Below are positions 16,555-24,826 of a DNA stretch of 64,000 bases, one piece after another. The notes beneath the pieces were generated by a model. That model saw only the letters and a program-made list of their open reading frames with translations, did no database searches and was not told where the DNA came from. Numbering within the stretch: position 1 is the stretch's first letter; each line of letters starts with the position of its first letter. The DNA is taken from the NCBI RefSeq assembly GCF_900091415.1, contig NZ_FMHU01000001.1:1054001-1118000 (forward strand), in the 5' to 3' direction. Made by a program: the position numbers and the translations under genes. Origin of the DNA: Micromonospora inyonensis (GTDB lineage: Bacteria; Actinomycetota; Actinomycetes; Mycobacteriales; Micromonosporaceae).

Positions 16555-17115
16555 TCAGCCCCTTGCGCGGAATGGCTCAGTGGGCTGCCGCCATTGGCGG
16601 CCCTGTCCGGATCGGCGGCGATGCAAGATCGAGGTCTGGCCGTTCAGTTCTGTCCGGATTGTCTCTCGAAACTGATTCCGAGCGTCGGCGAAGTCCCAGA
16701 CTGCGGCAAGGCGCTGCACGGAGGCTTGCTCGCTCTCAGGAGATGTCACCTCCCGTGCCAGAGCGCCCAGAACTAGGCCGAGCTTCTCGTTCACCTCACC
16801 CAGACACTTGCGGACCTCTAGCGAAGCGAAGGCTTCGGCGCGGGCCCAAAGTAGTCGCTGTTCGGCCTCGCTGGTGTCGGCAGGTAGCTCCGTGGCTTCC
16901 TCTTGGATCCGGGCAACTCGGCGAGACATCCGGTCGAGATCCGCGAGTAGGTCTACGTACAACTGCGCACGTTCCTCCCACAGCCGGCCCTGGGTTGCGT
17001 GCTCTGCCGCCAGCTTCACGCTGCGGAGACCGACCACGGCAGAGGAGAGCACGGCCACGAGCGCGACCAGCACGCTACCAAGCGCTGAAATTGGCTGCCA
17101 CCACTCATTTCCCAC
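16555..17115 (-). CDS. membrane coiled-coil protein, C-terminus truncated by IS5 insertion
   Basis: 186 residues from GTG 17115; the start is uncertain because no ribosome site is clear. One transmembrane helix (about residues 8-32, SALGSVLVALVAVLSSAVVG) precedes a long Glu/Arg-rich helix likely to form a coiled coil. The final seven codons and the stop (16578-16555) lie inside the IS right terminal repeat, so the original C-terminus has been lost. Function unknown; may be inactive. Confidence 0.6.
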   Translation of the reverse strand: MGNEWWQPISALGSVLVALVAVLSSAVVGLRSVKLAAEHATQGRLWEERAQLYVDLLADLDRMSRRVARIQEEATELPADTSEAEQRLLWARAEAFASLEVRKCLGEVNEKLGLVLGALAREVTSPESEQASVQRLAAVWDFADARNQFRETIRTELNGQTSILHRRRSGQGRQWRQPTEPFRARG

Positions 17116-17387
17116 TAGGTCAAGGTAGATATGGAGATCAAGGTGACAGGTTCGCGTCGGCGTTCGGGCGGGTCGTCGGTCAGCCGTAGAGATTGGAGAC
17201 GCGCGGTCATGCTCGCACGAGGTGAGAGTTGTTGTAAGCGAGGCGTCAGGCAGCAAGAAGGCAGCGCGAGCATCGAGGCGGGCCGACTTCGAACGTGAAC
17301 CAACGACGCTCGACACCTGCTCGTTGACGTGGGCCGCCACCAGCTGGCAGCGACCGACAACTTGTGTCCGCATCCCCCCAGCGGGGG

Positions 17388-18467
17388 TCAGGCTGGCTTG
17401 CGTGCCGCTCTCTCGACTTCTTGCAGCACCAGTCCGAGGGTTTGTGAGCGGCGGTCTGCTGGCAGTGTTGCCCAGGCCCGTCGGGCATACGCGAGTCCTC
17501 CGGATCGGTCCCCGGACTTGGTCATCATAAGGGCGCGGTGTAGCTCGACGTGGGTGGCGAACCGGGTCAGTGACGGCGGTCGGAGTCGGTCGGCGTCGGC
17601 CTGGGCCTGCTCGCCGGGGCGGGTTATGCCGAGTCGGGCGTAGAGCATCGACCGGAAGGTGGCCATGCGCCAGGCGGGTACAGCGGCGTCGGAGATCTCC
17701 CCGTCTGGTGAGGCAGTCTGGTCGAAGACTCGTCGTGCGTCTTCGTCGGCGGCGATGGCTCCGGTGATGTCGCCTCGTCCGGCGGCGACGTGTGCGCGGG
17801 CCATCAACGCTTGGAGGCGTCCGAGGGATGGCCGGTCGGACAGGGCGATGGCTTCGTCGGCGTACCGCTTGGCGACGGGTAGGGCTGCGCCTTCGTAGGC
17901 TAGGGCGATGGCGGCCCGGCCGCGTACCCAGACCCGTACAGCGAGGTCGTCGGAGCGGTCGGCGGCGATCCGGGCGGTGTCGTACCAGCCGATCGCCTCG
18001 GTCGGATCCTTGGTCGTCTTGCCGTAGGTGGTGAGTGCGCGGGCGGCGGTCGCCCACATCGTCGGGGAGTCCAGCTGCTGTTGCAGGACGACGAGGTCAC
18101 CGGCGAGCCTGGTCTGAAGGCTGTCCGCGCCGATCTCCATGTAGTCGCGGCCGTACTGGTCGACCCGGTCACGCCAGCGGTCTTCGCTGTCCCGTCGGCC
18201 GGCGAGGGCGGCGGTGAAGCCGGATCGGATCAGCTCGCTGGCGGCGATCGGGCCGATGGTGGCGGCTTGGAGAAGGTGCCTGCGTCTCACGTCCGGGTCT
18301 CCCAACGCTCGCGCGTAGGCGAGCACGATGTCCGGCGTCGCGGTCCGGCGTCCCGACTCGACGTTGCTCAGGTGCGAAGCCGAGTAGCAGGTACGGGCCG
18401 CGATGGAGGCCAGCGTCGCGCCTGCCTCAGTACGAGCCTGCCTCAGTTGTGCGCCGAGGTCATCCAT
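17388..18467 (-). CDS. XRE-family regulator with TPR-like domain
   Basis: 359 residues. An XRE helix-turn-helix occupies residues 5-60 (QLRQARTEAGATLASIAARTC, then ASHLSNVESGRR) and the rest is a helical repeat domain of the kind that senses peptides or partner proteins. ATG 18467 is preferred to the codon ten residues upstream because the domain starts directly after it. Divergent from the cassette at 18596-20258 and sharing a 195-base control region with it. Confidence 0.8.
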   Translation of the reverse strand: MDDLGAQLRQARTEAGATLASIAARTCYSASHLSNVESGRRTATPDIVLAYARALGDPDVRRRHLLQAATIGPIAASELIRSGFTAALAGRRDSEDRWRDRVDQYGRDYMEIGADSLQTRLAGDLVVLQQQLDSPTMWATAARALTTYGKTTKDPTEAIGWYDTARIAADRSDDLAVRVWVRGRAAIALAYEGAALPVAKRYADEAIALSDRPSLGRLQALMARAHVAAGRGDITGAIAADEDARRVFDQTASPDGEISDAAVPAWRMATFRSMLYARLGITRPGEQAQADADRLRPPSLTRFATHVELHRALMMTKSGDRSGGLAYARRAWATLPADRRSQTLGLVLQEVERAARKPA

Positions 18468-18595
18468 CGGAGCCCCCGTGAAAGGTCCTGAAAGCATCGA
18501 GCCACTTCCGAGCGTAGTCGTGGGGTCACAAGAGTAGATCCCAGACGCGGTCAGCGCGGCTGGTGTGACAACCGGGCCTGGTTGCGTCGACAGCC

Positions 18596-18640
18596 GGGCG
18601 CGGCGGCATCGGTCCTTCCAAGAGCAGTGTCGCCGCGCCC
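18596..18640 (+). promoter_or_regulatory. cassette leader stem-loop, copy A
   Basis: Perfect 10-bp stem GGGCGCGGCG/CGCCGCGCCC around a 25-base loop with the conserved core TCGGTCCTTCCAAGAGCA. It ends 11 bases before the GGAGG of the 54-aa gene. The second cassette has the same stem and loop length and the same core at 52272-52318. Likely an RNA element in the mRNA leader or a protein-binding site. Confidence 0.65.
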
Positions 18641-18661
18641 TCTCTTACGGCGGAGGCGGGA

Positions 18662-18826
18662 ATGAGCGGCGACGTTCCGGACCAACCCAGGGGCGAGCAG
18701 ATCCAGCAGGCGGAACGGGAAGCGGCAAGGCAAAGGCTCATCGCTCAGGCCGAGGCGGATCGAATACCAGCCGAGGAGACGACCCGGGCCGTACCGGACC
18801 GGCGGTGGCGTCGTGGACAGCACTGA
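18662..18826 (+). CDS. 54-aa cassette protein (copy A)
   Basis: Short, highly charged and probably helical protein (GEQIQQAEREAARQRL) ending in a basic tail AVPDRRWRRG. ATG 18662 has GGAGG five bases upstream. The gene overlaps the next by 14 bases, so translation is coupled. The homologue at 52337-52504 keeps GEQI-QAEREAA and TRAVPDRRWRRG. No signal peptide, so it is not an obvious secreted pheromone; it may bind its regulator partner or RNA. Confidence 0.75.
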   Translation: MSGDVPDQPRGEQIQQAEREAARQRLIAQAEADRIPAEETTRAVPDRRWRRGQH

Positions 18827-20015
18827 TCTTCTGCCGGTCGGTCGGCGGGTGGCGTATTGGCGGGGTCGACGGAAGCTCTCTCAGCAGGTGCTCGCCGATC
18901 GGCTGGGTAAGTCGAAGAGTTGGGTGGACAAGGTTGAGCGGGGTGTCCGGTCGCTGGACAAGGTGTCGACGCTTCAGGACATCGCCGCCGTCCTGCGGAT
19001 CGACACGGCGGTACTGCTCGGTCGGGACGCCCAGCCGGCGGGGTTGGTCGAACGCGTCGAGGGTGTGGAACGGATCCGCGTAGCTCTGTCGGCGTACGAG
19101 ATCGCCTTGGAGCGCCCGGCCGCCCGCCGACCTGTACTGCCGGCCGAGAGGCTGACGCGGGAGGCCGCGCACGTGTGGACGACCTTCCAGCACGCCCGCT
19201 ACCCGCAGGTGATCGACCTGGTGCCGGAGTTGGTGGCCGACGCGCAGCGCACCCACGCCCACGATCCGGAGGCGGGGCGGGCGCCGCTGGTAGAGGCGTA
19301 CCGGGTGACGGCGTCGCTGCTGGTGAAGCTCGGTGCCCCCGATGTGGCGTGGCTGGCCGTCGACCGGGCCATGATCGCCGCTACGGGTGACCGGGTGCTG
19401 GTGGCTGCTGCTGCCGTCCAGCTCGGCCAAGTGCTGCGCGAGTCAGGGCGAACCAGGATGGCGAAGTCAGTGATGCTGGCCGCTGCGTACCGCATCGCGC
19501 CGCCCGTGATCGAGTACGGCACCCCACCCGAGCTGTCCCTCTGCGGAACCCTGCTGATTCAGGCCGCCCTGGCCGCCGCCCGCCTCGGAGACGACCGCAC
19601 CGCTACCGACCTGATCGACGAAGCCGCCGACATGGCCGCCCGAGTAGGCGACGGGCATGACCACCACCGCACCGGATTCGGGCCAACGGCCGTGGAACTG
19701 GCCCGGGTCGCCACAGCGATGGAGTTGGGCGAAGCCCGCGAGGCTACGGCCCGGCACGAGAAGGCAACCACACGGGACGGCTGGCGGTGGCTACCCGCCG
19801 AACATCGGGCCGCCCACCTGATCGACGCCGCCCGCGCGTACCTCCAAGCCGACGACCCGGTCAACGCCGGCCGAGTCCTGATGGAGGCCGACCGGATCGC
19901 GCCGGCCGAGATCCACCACCGACCAGCCGGCCGAGACATCCTCGCCCAGGTCGCCAGAGAGCCCACCGCCCCGGCGACGCTCATCCAGCTCGCCGCCACC
20001 CTCGGGGTGGGCTGA
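18813..20015 (+). CDS. XRE-TPR regulator of the duplicated cassette (copy A)
   Basis: 400 residues, GTG start inside the end of the 54-aa gene. The XRE helix-turn-helix (about 10-65) contains LSQQVLADRLGKSKSWVDK, then a long helical TPR-like domain. Copy B at 52494 is near-identical in blocks such as AAYRIAPPVIEYGTPPELSL and AADMAARVGDGHDHHRT. The architecture recalls cytosolic regulators that respond to peptides or partner proteins and control lysogeny or transfer in mobile elements; the ligand is unknown. Next to the right att site. Confidence 0.85.
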   Translation: MDSTDLLPVGRRVAYWRGRRKLSQQVLADRLGKSKSWVDKVERGVRSLDKVSTLQDIAAVLRIDTAVLLGRDAQPAGLVERVEGVERIRVALSAYEIALERPAARRPVLPAERLTREAAHVWTTFQHARYPQVIDLVPELVADAQRTHAHDPEAGRAPLVEAYRVTASLLVKLGAPDVAWLAVDRAMIAATGDRVLVAAAAVQLGQVLRESGRTRMAKSVMLAAAYRIAPPVIEYGTPPELSLCGTLLIQAALAAARLGDDRTATDLIDEAADMAARVGDGHDHHRTGFGPTAVELARVATAMELGEAREATARHEKATTRDGWRWLPAEHRAAHLIDAARAYLQADDPVNAGRVLMEADRIAPAEIHHRPAGRDILAQVAREPTAPATLIQLAATLGVG

Positions 20016-20018
20016 GCG

Positions 20019-20258
20019 GTGACCGCGCCGTTTCTGTCCCTGGCGCAGATCCGCAACCGGTTGATCCTCACCGCCCGAGCGATCCTCCGCCACCACCGAC
20101 CCGGACCCGACGGACGCTGCCCGATCTGCCGAACCGCAGGCTGCCCGGTGGCGACGGCCGCCCGCAACGTCCTCCGCACCGCCGAGGAAGTACAGCAGCG
20201 GAGTACAGCAACCGAGCCGACCACACCCGACCCGGACGAGCCTCAGCAAGCCGGATGA
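20019..20258 (+). CDS. small CxxC protein of the cassette (copy A)
   Basis: 79 residues, GTG start three bases after the XRE-TPR stop. The N-terminus MTAPFLSLAQIRNRL is shared with the 54-aa copy at 53687, as is the C-x2-C-x4-C knuckle (RCPICRTAGC) that could bind zinc. The C-terminal extension, absent from copy B, overlaps the candidate integrase arm sites at 20190-20210, so the reading frame may simply run into att DNA. Confidence 0.7.
   Translation: MTAPFLSLAQIRNRLILTARAILRHHRPGPDGRCPICRTAGCPVATAARNVLRTAEEVQQRSTATEPTTPDPDEPQQAG
20190..20210 (+). repeat. candidate integrase arm-type sites (right)
   Basis: GTACAGCAG and GTACAGCA with starts 13 bases apart, matching the pair at 8914-8935. 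They lie about 85 bases inside the right att copy. Confidence 0.5.
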
Positions 20259-20294
20259 CCTCGGATGACACCCGATCCGACCGGCCCGCCGGCA

Positions 20295-20374
20295 GTTCGG
20301 GACGAAGAGGCCGTCGGTTCGAACCCGGCCGCCCGGACCAGGTGAGAGGGCACATCCGATCGACGGATGCCCTC
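20295..20374. repeat. attR-like site (diverged tRNA-Pro 3' half)
   Basis: Repeats GTTCGGGACGAAGAGG exactly and the rest with six substitutions and a two-base gap relative to 8823-8904. The 3' acceptor strand reads CGCCCGG, which cannot pair with the CGGGGTG of the tRNA at 8792. It therefore descends from a different tRNA-Pro(CGG) allele or from another element. Confidence 0.75.
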
Positions 20375-20437
20375 TAATGCGTCCCGGGTGACCAACTGAG
20401 TGGCCAGGAGCAGTAAGCAGTGGGGCAGGCGCGTCGT

Positions 20438-20878
20438 TCAGGCGCGCGTGAACGTGAGGTCGAAGTCCTTCCGCCAGGACTCGCCCCCGTCCTCGGACGC
20501 CTCCCAACGGCCGAGGATCCGGTCCTGCTCGACGTCGGCGACGAAACGCTGGTGGAAGTCCGGATCCTGGCGGGTCATCGTCCAGTGCCCGCCGTCGAAG
20601 GTCATCGCGAACTCACGGCAGACGCCGCGGTTGTCCTGGTAGAGCGCGACGAAGCGATCGTTCGCATCGCTGCGTCCGAGGACGAGACTCATGTCGGAAT
20701 GCGCTTGGCCGTTCCCGCCGAACTCCGACCGCACGACCAGTAACGACTCCCCGAGCCACGTGACGGTGGTGTTGCCCGGCACCTCGGTGCCGGGCGGTTC
20801 GAGGAACCAGGCGTCCGAAATCGTCGTCGTCCACTCGCCGACGAGGCCGCCGAGCTTCGCCATCTCGGTGTTGCGCAT
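20438..20878 (-). CDS. DUF1579-like hypothetical protein
   Basis: 146 residues, ATG 20878 preceded by GGAGG. The order LGGLVGEWTT, TWLGESLLVVRSEF and DGGHWTMTRQDPDFHQRF suggests a lipocalin-like beta-barrel of the DUF1579 kind, which bind or measure small molecules in related proteins. Function is not established. First intact gene outside the right end of element 1. Confidence 0.65.
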   Translation of the reverse strand: MRNTEMAKLGGLVGEWTTTISDAWFLEPPGTEVPGNTTVTWLGESLLVVRSEFGGNGQAHSDMSLVLGRSDANDRFVALYQDNRGVCREFAMTFDGGHWTMTRQDPDFHQRFVADVEQDRILGRWEASEDGGESWRKDFDLTFTRA

Positions 20879-21006
20879 CGTTGCCTCCGATCGGTCCGGC
20901 GCTACCCGGTGCGGCCGCGCCTTAGGGCCAGCGTATGGCTCGCGGGAGCCGGGAGACGCCAACCCCGCGCACGTTGGCCGGTGCTCTTTGGACGCCGACC
21001 GGGTGA

Positions 21007-22074
21007 CTACCCGTGTGGCACCTGCACCGCGACGGTCTGCCCCCGCTGCACCAGGAGGGCGCGGCCGGGTGGCCAGCCACCGCTGGTGGAGCGCGGGAGC
21101 TTCACGCTCAGCACCTCGCCGTCCACGTACGATGCCGGGTTCAGCAGGAGGCCCGTGCGAGCGTGGCGCACGGCGGCGAGCCAGCCCCGGTAGTTGTGCA
21201 GCGCCAACTCGTGGGTGGTACCGGCGGCGACGACGAGGTTGCCGTCGTCCCGTGCCGTCCGGGTGAACCGGTCGAGCACGTCGGCGGCGATGCCGTCACC
21301 GAGCCGTTCGGCGTCGTCGACCACGACCGCGAGGGGACCACGCGCACCGGCGAGCGCCTCGTCGATCTGCATGTCCAGCGATCCGCAGAGCGCCCCGACG
21401 ACGCCGGGCATGCCGACCAGGTCCATGAGGGGCGACGGGCGTGGGCAGCAGAGCAGCACCCCGAACCCGCCGGTCCCGCGCCCGGCCAGCGACGACACGA
21501 TCGCCGCCAGCGCGGTGCTGCGCCCGGACCGCGGTGGGCCGGCGACCAGGAAGGCGGCACCGGCGTCCGCGAGGTCGACGTCGACCGGCCCCAGGTCGTT
21601 GCCGCCCGCGCCGACGGTGCACGTGGCTGGCGTACGGGGGACCGCAGCGGCGCGCAACCCGGCCAGTTCGGCCGAGGTGATCGACGTGGGGAGCCGGTCG
21701 ACGCGCCGGGGGCGAACCTGCGGGTCGAGCCGCCCCCAGCCGGGCGTCGAGCCGGCCGGCCAGCTCCTCCACCGCCGCCGCCTGGGCCGCGCCGCTCGGG
21801 TCGGGGGCGAGGATCGCGAGCTGCACCTCCGTCCCGGACGGTACGGCCATCGCCCGCCCCGGCGGCATGGTGCCCGGCATCGCGCGCGGGTCGGCCCCGA
21901 AGACCGCCACGTCGTCGGGATCGGCCTGACGTAGGACGAGCCGGGTAGCCGCCGCACTGCCGAGGCGGTGCGTGAAGCCGGACCGGTCGGTGGTGAGCGC
22001 GACCAGGATGCCAGCGGCGGCGCCGCGCCGGAGCAGGCCGTCGGCGATCGAGGCCCAGGGGCACGTCTGCGTAC
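21007..22074 (-). pseudogene. FtsK/SpoIIIE-type ATPase C-terminal fragment, frameshifted
   Basis: The reverse strand reads as the C-terminal half of an FtsK/EccC-like ATPase: WASIADGLLRRGAAGILVAL, then RAMAVPSGTEVQLAILAPDP in one frame and, after a shift near 21735, RRVDRLPTS and the Walker A-like AGPPRSGRSTAL in another. The N-terminal two thirds are absent; the similarity stops near 22074 where an opposite-strand fragment begins. Truncation plus frameshift make this a pseudogene. Confidence 0.7.
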
Positions 22075-22721
22075 GGGCCGATGGGCAGTGCGCCTGGGGG
22101 ACCGGCCACGCGGTCGGCGAGGTGTCCGGTCAGGCCCCGGCTCCCGGCAACCCGCTGCCCGTGGGCACCCGCATCACGTTGACGTACTACAGCGACCAGT
22201 GCCCCCTCGGGGACTACCGCGGGCAGGGCCCCGACGCCGCCTGCAACGCCATCAACGCCAGCGGGTTCGCGTGCAACCCGGTCGCCGTGCTGCACCCCAC
22301 GCCCGGAGTGGTCCTCGCGCAGGACCCGCCGGGCGGCACGCCCCGGCTCGGCACCCGCGTGACCGTCCAGTACGCGCCCTGGGCTCCGGTCGGAACGGTC
22401 CTGCACGGCTCCGCGTACCCGGTCGGCACCGCGATCCCCAGCCCGCGCCTCGTCTACCACTACACCTGCGCCAAGGGGGGCACCCAGTGTCGGGGGCTAC
22501 CGCGGAACGGGTTCTACTCGGCCGTGCCGCCCGGCTCCCCCACCGTCGACAGCGACTTCACGGGCACCCCGTACGCGGTGCTGATGACGTGCGGCACCGC
22601 GCCGGGGCAGAAGCGGGTCTGGCGGACCTGGAACGCCGCCTCACCGCGCCACTACCAGCACGTCCTCTCCGAGGCCAGGCCCGCAGCCGACGACAGTGAG
22701 GAACTCGGCTGCGTCTGGTGA
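22074..22721 (+). pseudogene. PASTA-domain protein fragment, 5' end missing
   Basis: An open frame containing a PASTA-like repeat (DAACNAINASGFACNPVAV, then LAQDPPGGTPRLGTRVTVQY), as in extracellular parts of serine/threonine kinases and penicillin-binding proteins. No kinase or membrane segment precedes it, and the frame upstream runs antisense through the FtsK-like remnant. It is probably the tail of a larger lost gene, followed by a terminator. Confidence 0.55.
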
Positions 22722-22746
22722 GGATCCGATCCGCACGCGGACGGGC

Positions 22747-22780
22747 GACGGGCCCCGGAGCAGGTGCTCCGGGGCCCGTC
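22747..22780. terminator. bidirectional terminator hairpin
   Basis: Perfect inverted repeat of 16 bases (GACGGGCCCCGGAGCA and its complement) with almost no loop, between the PASTA fragment and the convergent 5'-nucleotidase gene. Confidence 0.8.
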
Positions 22781-22795
22781 TGGTGGAACGAAGAG

Positions 22796-24493
22796 TCAGG
22801 CGACCGAGATGCGGTCCAGCGCCGGGGCGGTGATCGGCGAGTTCGCCTTCAGGTACGCGATCAGCGCGTCCAGGTCGATCATGCCGGTGACCCGGTTGGT
22901 GCCCTGCGGCAGGACGCTGAACCCGTCGCCGCCGCCGGCCAGGAAGCTGTTCACCGTGATCCGGTAGGTGGCGGCGGTGTCGACCGCCGTACCGCCGATG
23001 GTGAGGCTGCCCCGGACGACCCGGCTGCCGGCGCACGGGTCGCCGGCCGGCGCGCTGGTGCCGGACGGGTCGACGACGTAGCGGACGGACGCGGACGGGT
23101 AGAGCGTGCGGCCGACCGTGAACTGCTGCTCCAGCAGGCAGTAGAGCTGCGCGCCGGTCAGGTCGAGCGTGGTCAGGTTGTTGGCGAACGGCTGGACCGT
23201 GAACGCCTCCTCGTACGTGACCTGACCAGCGTCGATGTCGGCCCGGACGCCGCCCGGGTTCATGAACGCGGCGACCGCGTTCTGCTCGTTGTCGGTGGCG
23301 GCGAGCTGCGCGTCGGCGATCACGTTGCCCATGGTGGACTCGCCCATCGTCGTCCCGTACAGGGTCTCCTGGGCGCGGGTCAGCGGACCGCTGGTGCTCC
23401 CGACGACCTGGCCGGCGACCGGGCCGAGGACCTCCTTGTAGCGGGTGATCAGCGCGGTCTGCGCGGCATCCTTGGCGACGTCCCGGGTGACCACCACGTT
23501 CTCCGCCTGCATGGTGAGCACGTCGCCGGTCCGCCGGTCGACCTTCAGGTCGATGTCGGTGACCAGCCGGCCGAACGAGCTGGCGCTGGTGACCAGCTTG
23601 CCGGCGATCTGGCAGTTGTACGCCTGGTGGGTGTGGCCGCTGACGATCACGTCGATCGACGGGTCCATCCGCTGGGCGATGTCCACGACCGGGCCGGTGA
23701 AGCCGACGCAGTCGTTGATGCCACCGGCACCGGCCTGGTTGCCGCCCTCGTGCAGCAGCACGACGATGGTCTCCACGCCCCGGCGACGCAGCTCGGCGGC
23801 GTACCGGTTGGCGGTCAGGGCCTCGTCGGCGAACGTCAGGCCGGCGACGCCCTCCTTGCTGACGATGTCGGGGGTGCCCTCCAGCGTCATGCCGATGAAG
23901 CCGATCTTGACGCCGTCGACCTTGTGGATGGCGTACGGCGCCAGCAGCGGCTGGCCGGTGGCGGTCGTGAAGGCGTTGGCCGACAGGTACTGGAAGCCGG
24001 CCCCCTCGTACGGGGTGCCGTCGGCGCAGCCGTCGACCGGGTGGCAGCCGCCGTTCTGGATCCGGAGCAGCTCGTCCGCGCCCTCGTCGAACTCGTGGTT
24101 GCCGACGCTGGCGTAGTCGAGCCCGGCCAGGGACAGCGCCTCGATGGTCGGCTCGTCGTGGAACGCGGCGGAGAGCAGCGGCGACGCGCCGATCAGGTCG
24201 CCGGCTGCGACGGTGATGGTGTTCTTCTGCTTCCTGCTCTCCTCGCTGAGCTGCTTGAGGTAGGTGGCCAGGAATTCGGCACCGCCCGCGGTCTGTCCGG
24301 CGATGGTGCCGCTGGACCCGGTCGGCGGTTCGAGGTTGCCGTGGAAGTCGTTGAGGGCGAGCAGCTTGACGTCGACCGGCTTCGGGCCGGCGGGCTGGGC
24401 CTGGGTGGGGGTCGCGGCGACCGCGCTCAGCGCTGCCGCGGTGAGCGCGGCCAGACCGAGGGCGGTCCGGCGGCGCATCCCGGAGACGGACAT
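22796..24493 (-). CDS. secreted 5'-nucleotidase / 2',3'-cyclic phosphodiesterase family
   Basis: 565 residues. Signal peptide at 1-33 (RRRTALGLAALTAAALSAVA). The N-terminal metallophosphatase domain carries LLALNDFHGN, GDLIGAS, GNHEFDEG and SGHTHQAYN; the C-terminal 5_nucleotid_C domain includes NPGGVRADI and the GGGDGFSVL stretch. UshA-type enzymes release phosphate and nucleoside from extracellular nucleotides. There is no sortase signal or membrane anchor, so the enzyme is probably released. ATG 24493 has GAGGAG upstream. Confidence 0.92.
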   Translation of the reverse strand: MSVSGMRRRTALGLAALTAAALSAVAATPTQAQPAGPKPVDVKLLALNDFHGNLEPPTGSSGTIAGQTAGGAEFLATYLKQLSEESRKQKNTITVAAGDLIGASPLLSAAFHDEPTIEALSLAGLDYASVGNHEFDEGADELLRIQNGGCHPVDGCADGTPYEGAGFQYLSANAFTTATGQPLLAPYAIHKVDGVKIGFIGMTLEGTPDIVSKEGVAGLTFADEALTANRYAAELRRRGVETIVVLLHEGGNQAGAGGINDCVGFTGPVVDIAQRMDPSIDVIVSGHTHQAYNCQIAGKLVTSASSFGRLVTDIDLKVDRRTGDVLTMQAENVVVTRDVAKDAAQTALITRYKEVLGPVAGQVVGSTSGPLTRAQETLYGTTMGESTMGNVIADAQLAATDNEQNAVAAFMNPGGVRADIDAGQVTYEEAFTVQPFANNLTTLDLTGAQLYCLLEQQFTVGRTLYPSASVRYVVDPSGTSAPAGDPCAGSRVVRGSLTIGGTAVDTAATYRITVNSFLAGGGDGFSVLPQGTNRVTGMIDLDALIAYLKANSPITAPALDRISVA

Positions 24494-24826
24494 GGAACTC
24501 CTCGTGAATCGGTGCGTGGGGCCGGTCGCGGTGCTGTCCGGCTGCCCTGATCCGTACCGTTGCAGTAGTCGCTCGCAGGTTGTGGCACTGGGAGCACCGT
24601 CCTGTTGGGACAGACTCTCATCCGCGCCGCGATCGGTCGACCGGTCGAGTACAGCGGAGCTACGGATACGTTCGGCCACCTCCGGCGGTCGGTCGGGCGG
24701 TCCCGGCATGACGGGCGGGTGACCCCGGCTTGTCCCCCTCGACCGGCGGGCTGCCGCACGCCGGCGGGAGCGGTGCCGGCGCGGCGGGCGCGGACGGTTG
24801 TCGTACCGGCGCGGTAGAAAGGGCGG
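24494..24826. other. divergent intergenic region, no gene seen
   Basis: About 330 bases between divergent genes. It should contain both promoters; I see no strong hairpin or convincing consensus pair. Confidence 0.5.

Larger units (their letters stand above)
15565..16578 (+). mobile_element. IS5-family insertion sequence (complete)
   Basis: 1014 bp. Imperfect terminal inverted repeats begin GAGTCATTCCGCG on the left and, read inward from the right, GAGCCATTCCGCG; AGT flanks both ends (15562-15564 and 16579-16581) as a 3-base target duplication. One intact transposase gene with a stem-loop before its start. The right end supplies the last codons of the gene at 16555-17115. Confidence 0.8.

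Noticed and set aside
21007..21957. Transfer ATPase (TraSA) of element 1
   Set aside because: It lies outside the right att copy, resembles EccC/FtsK-type C-termini rather than TraSA, and is truncated and frameshifted.
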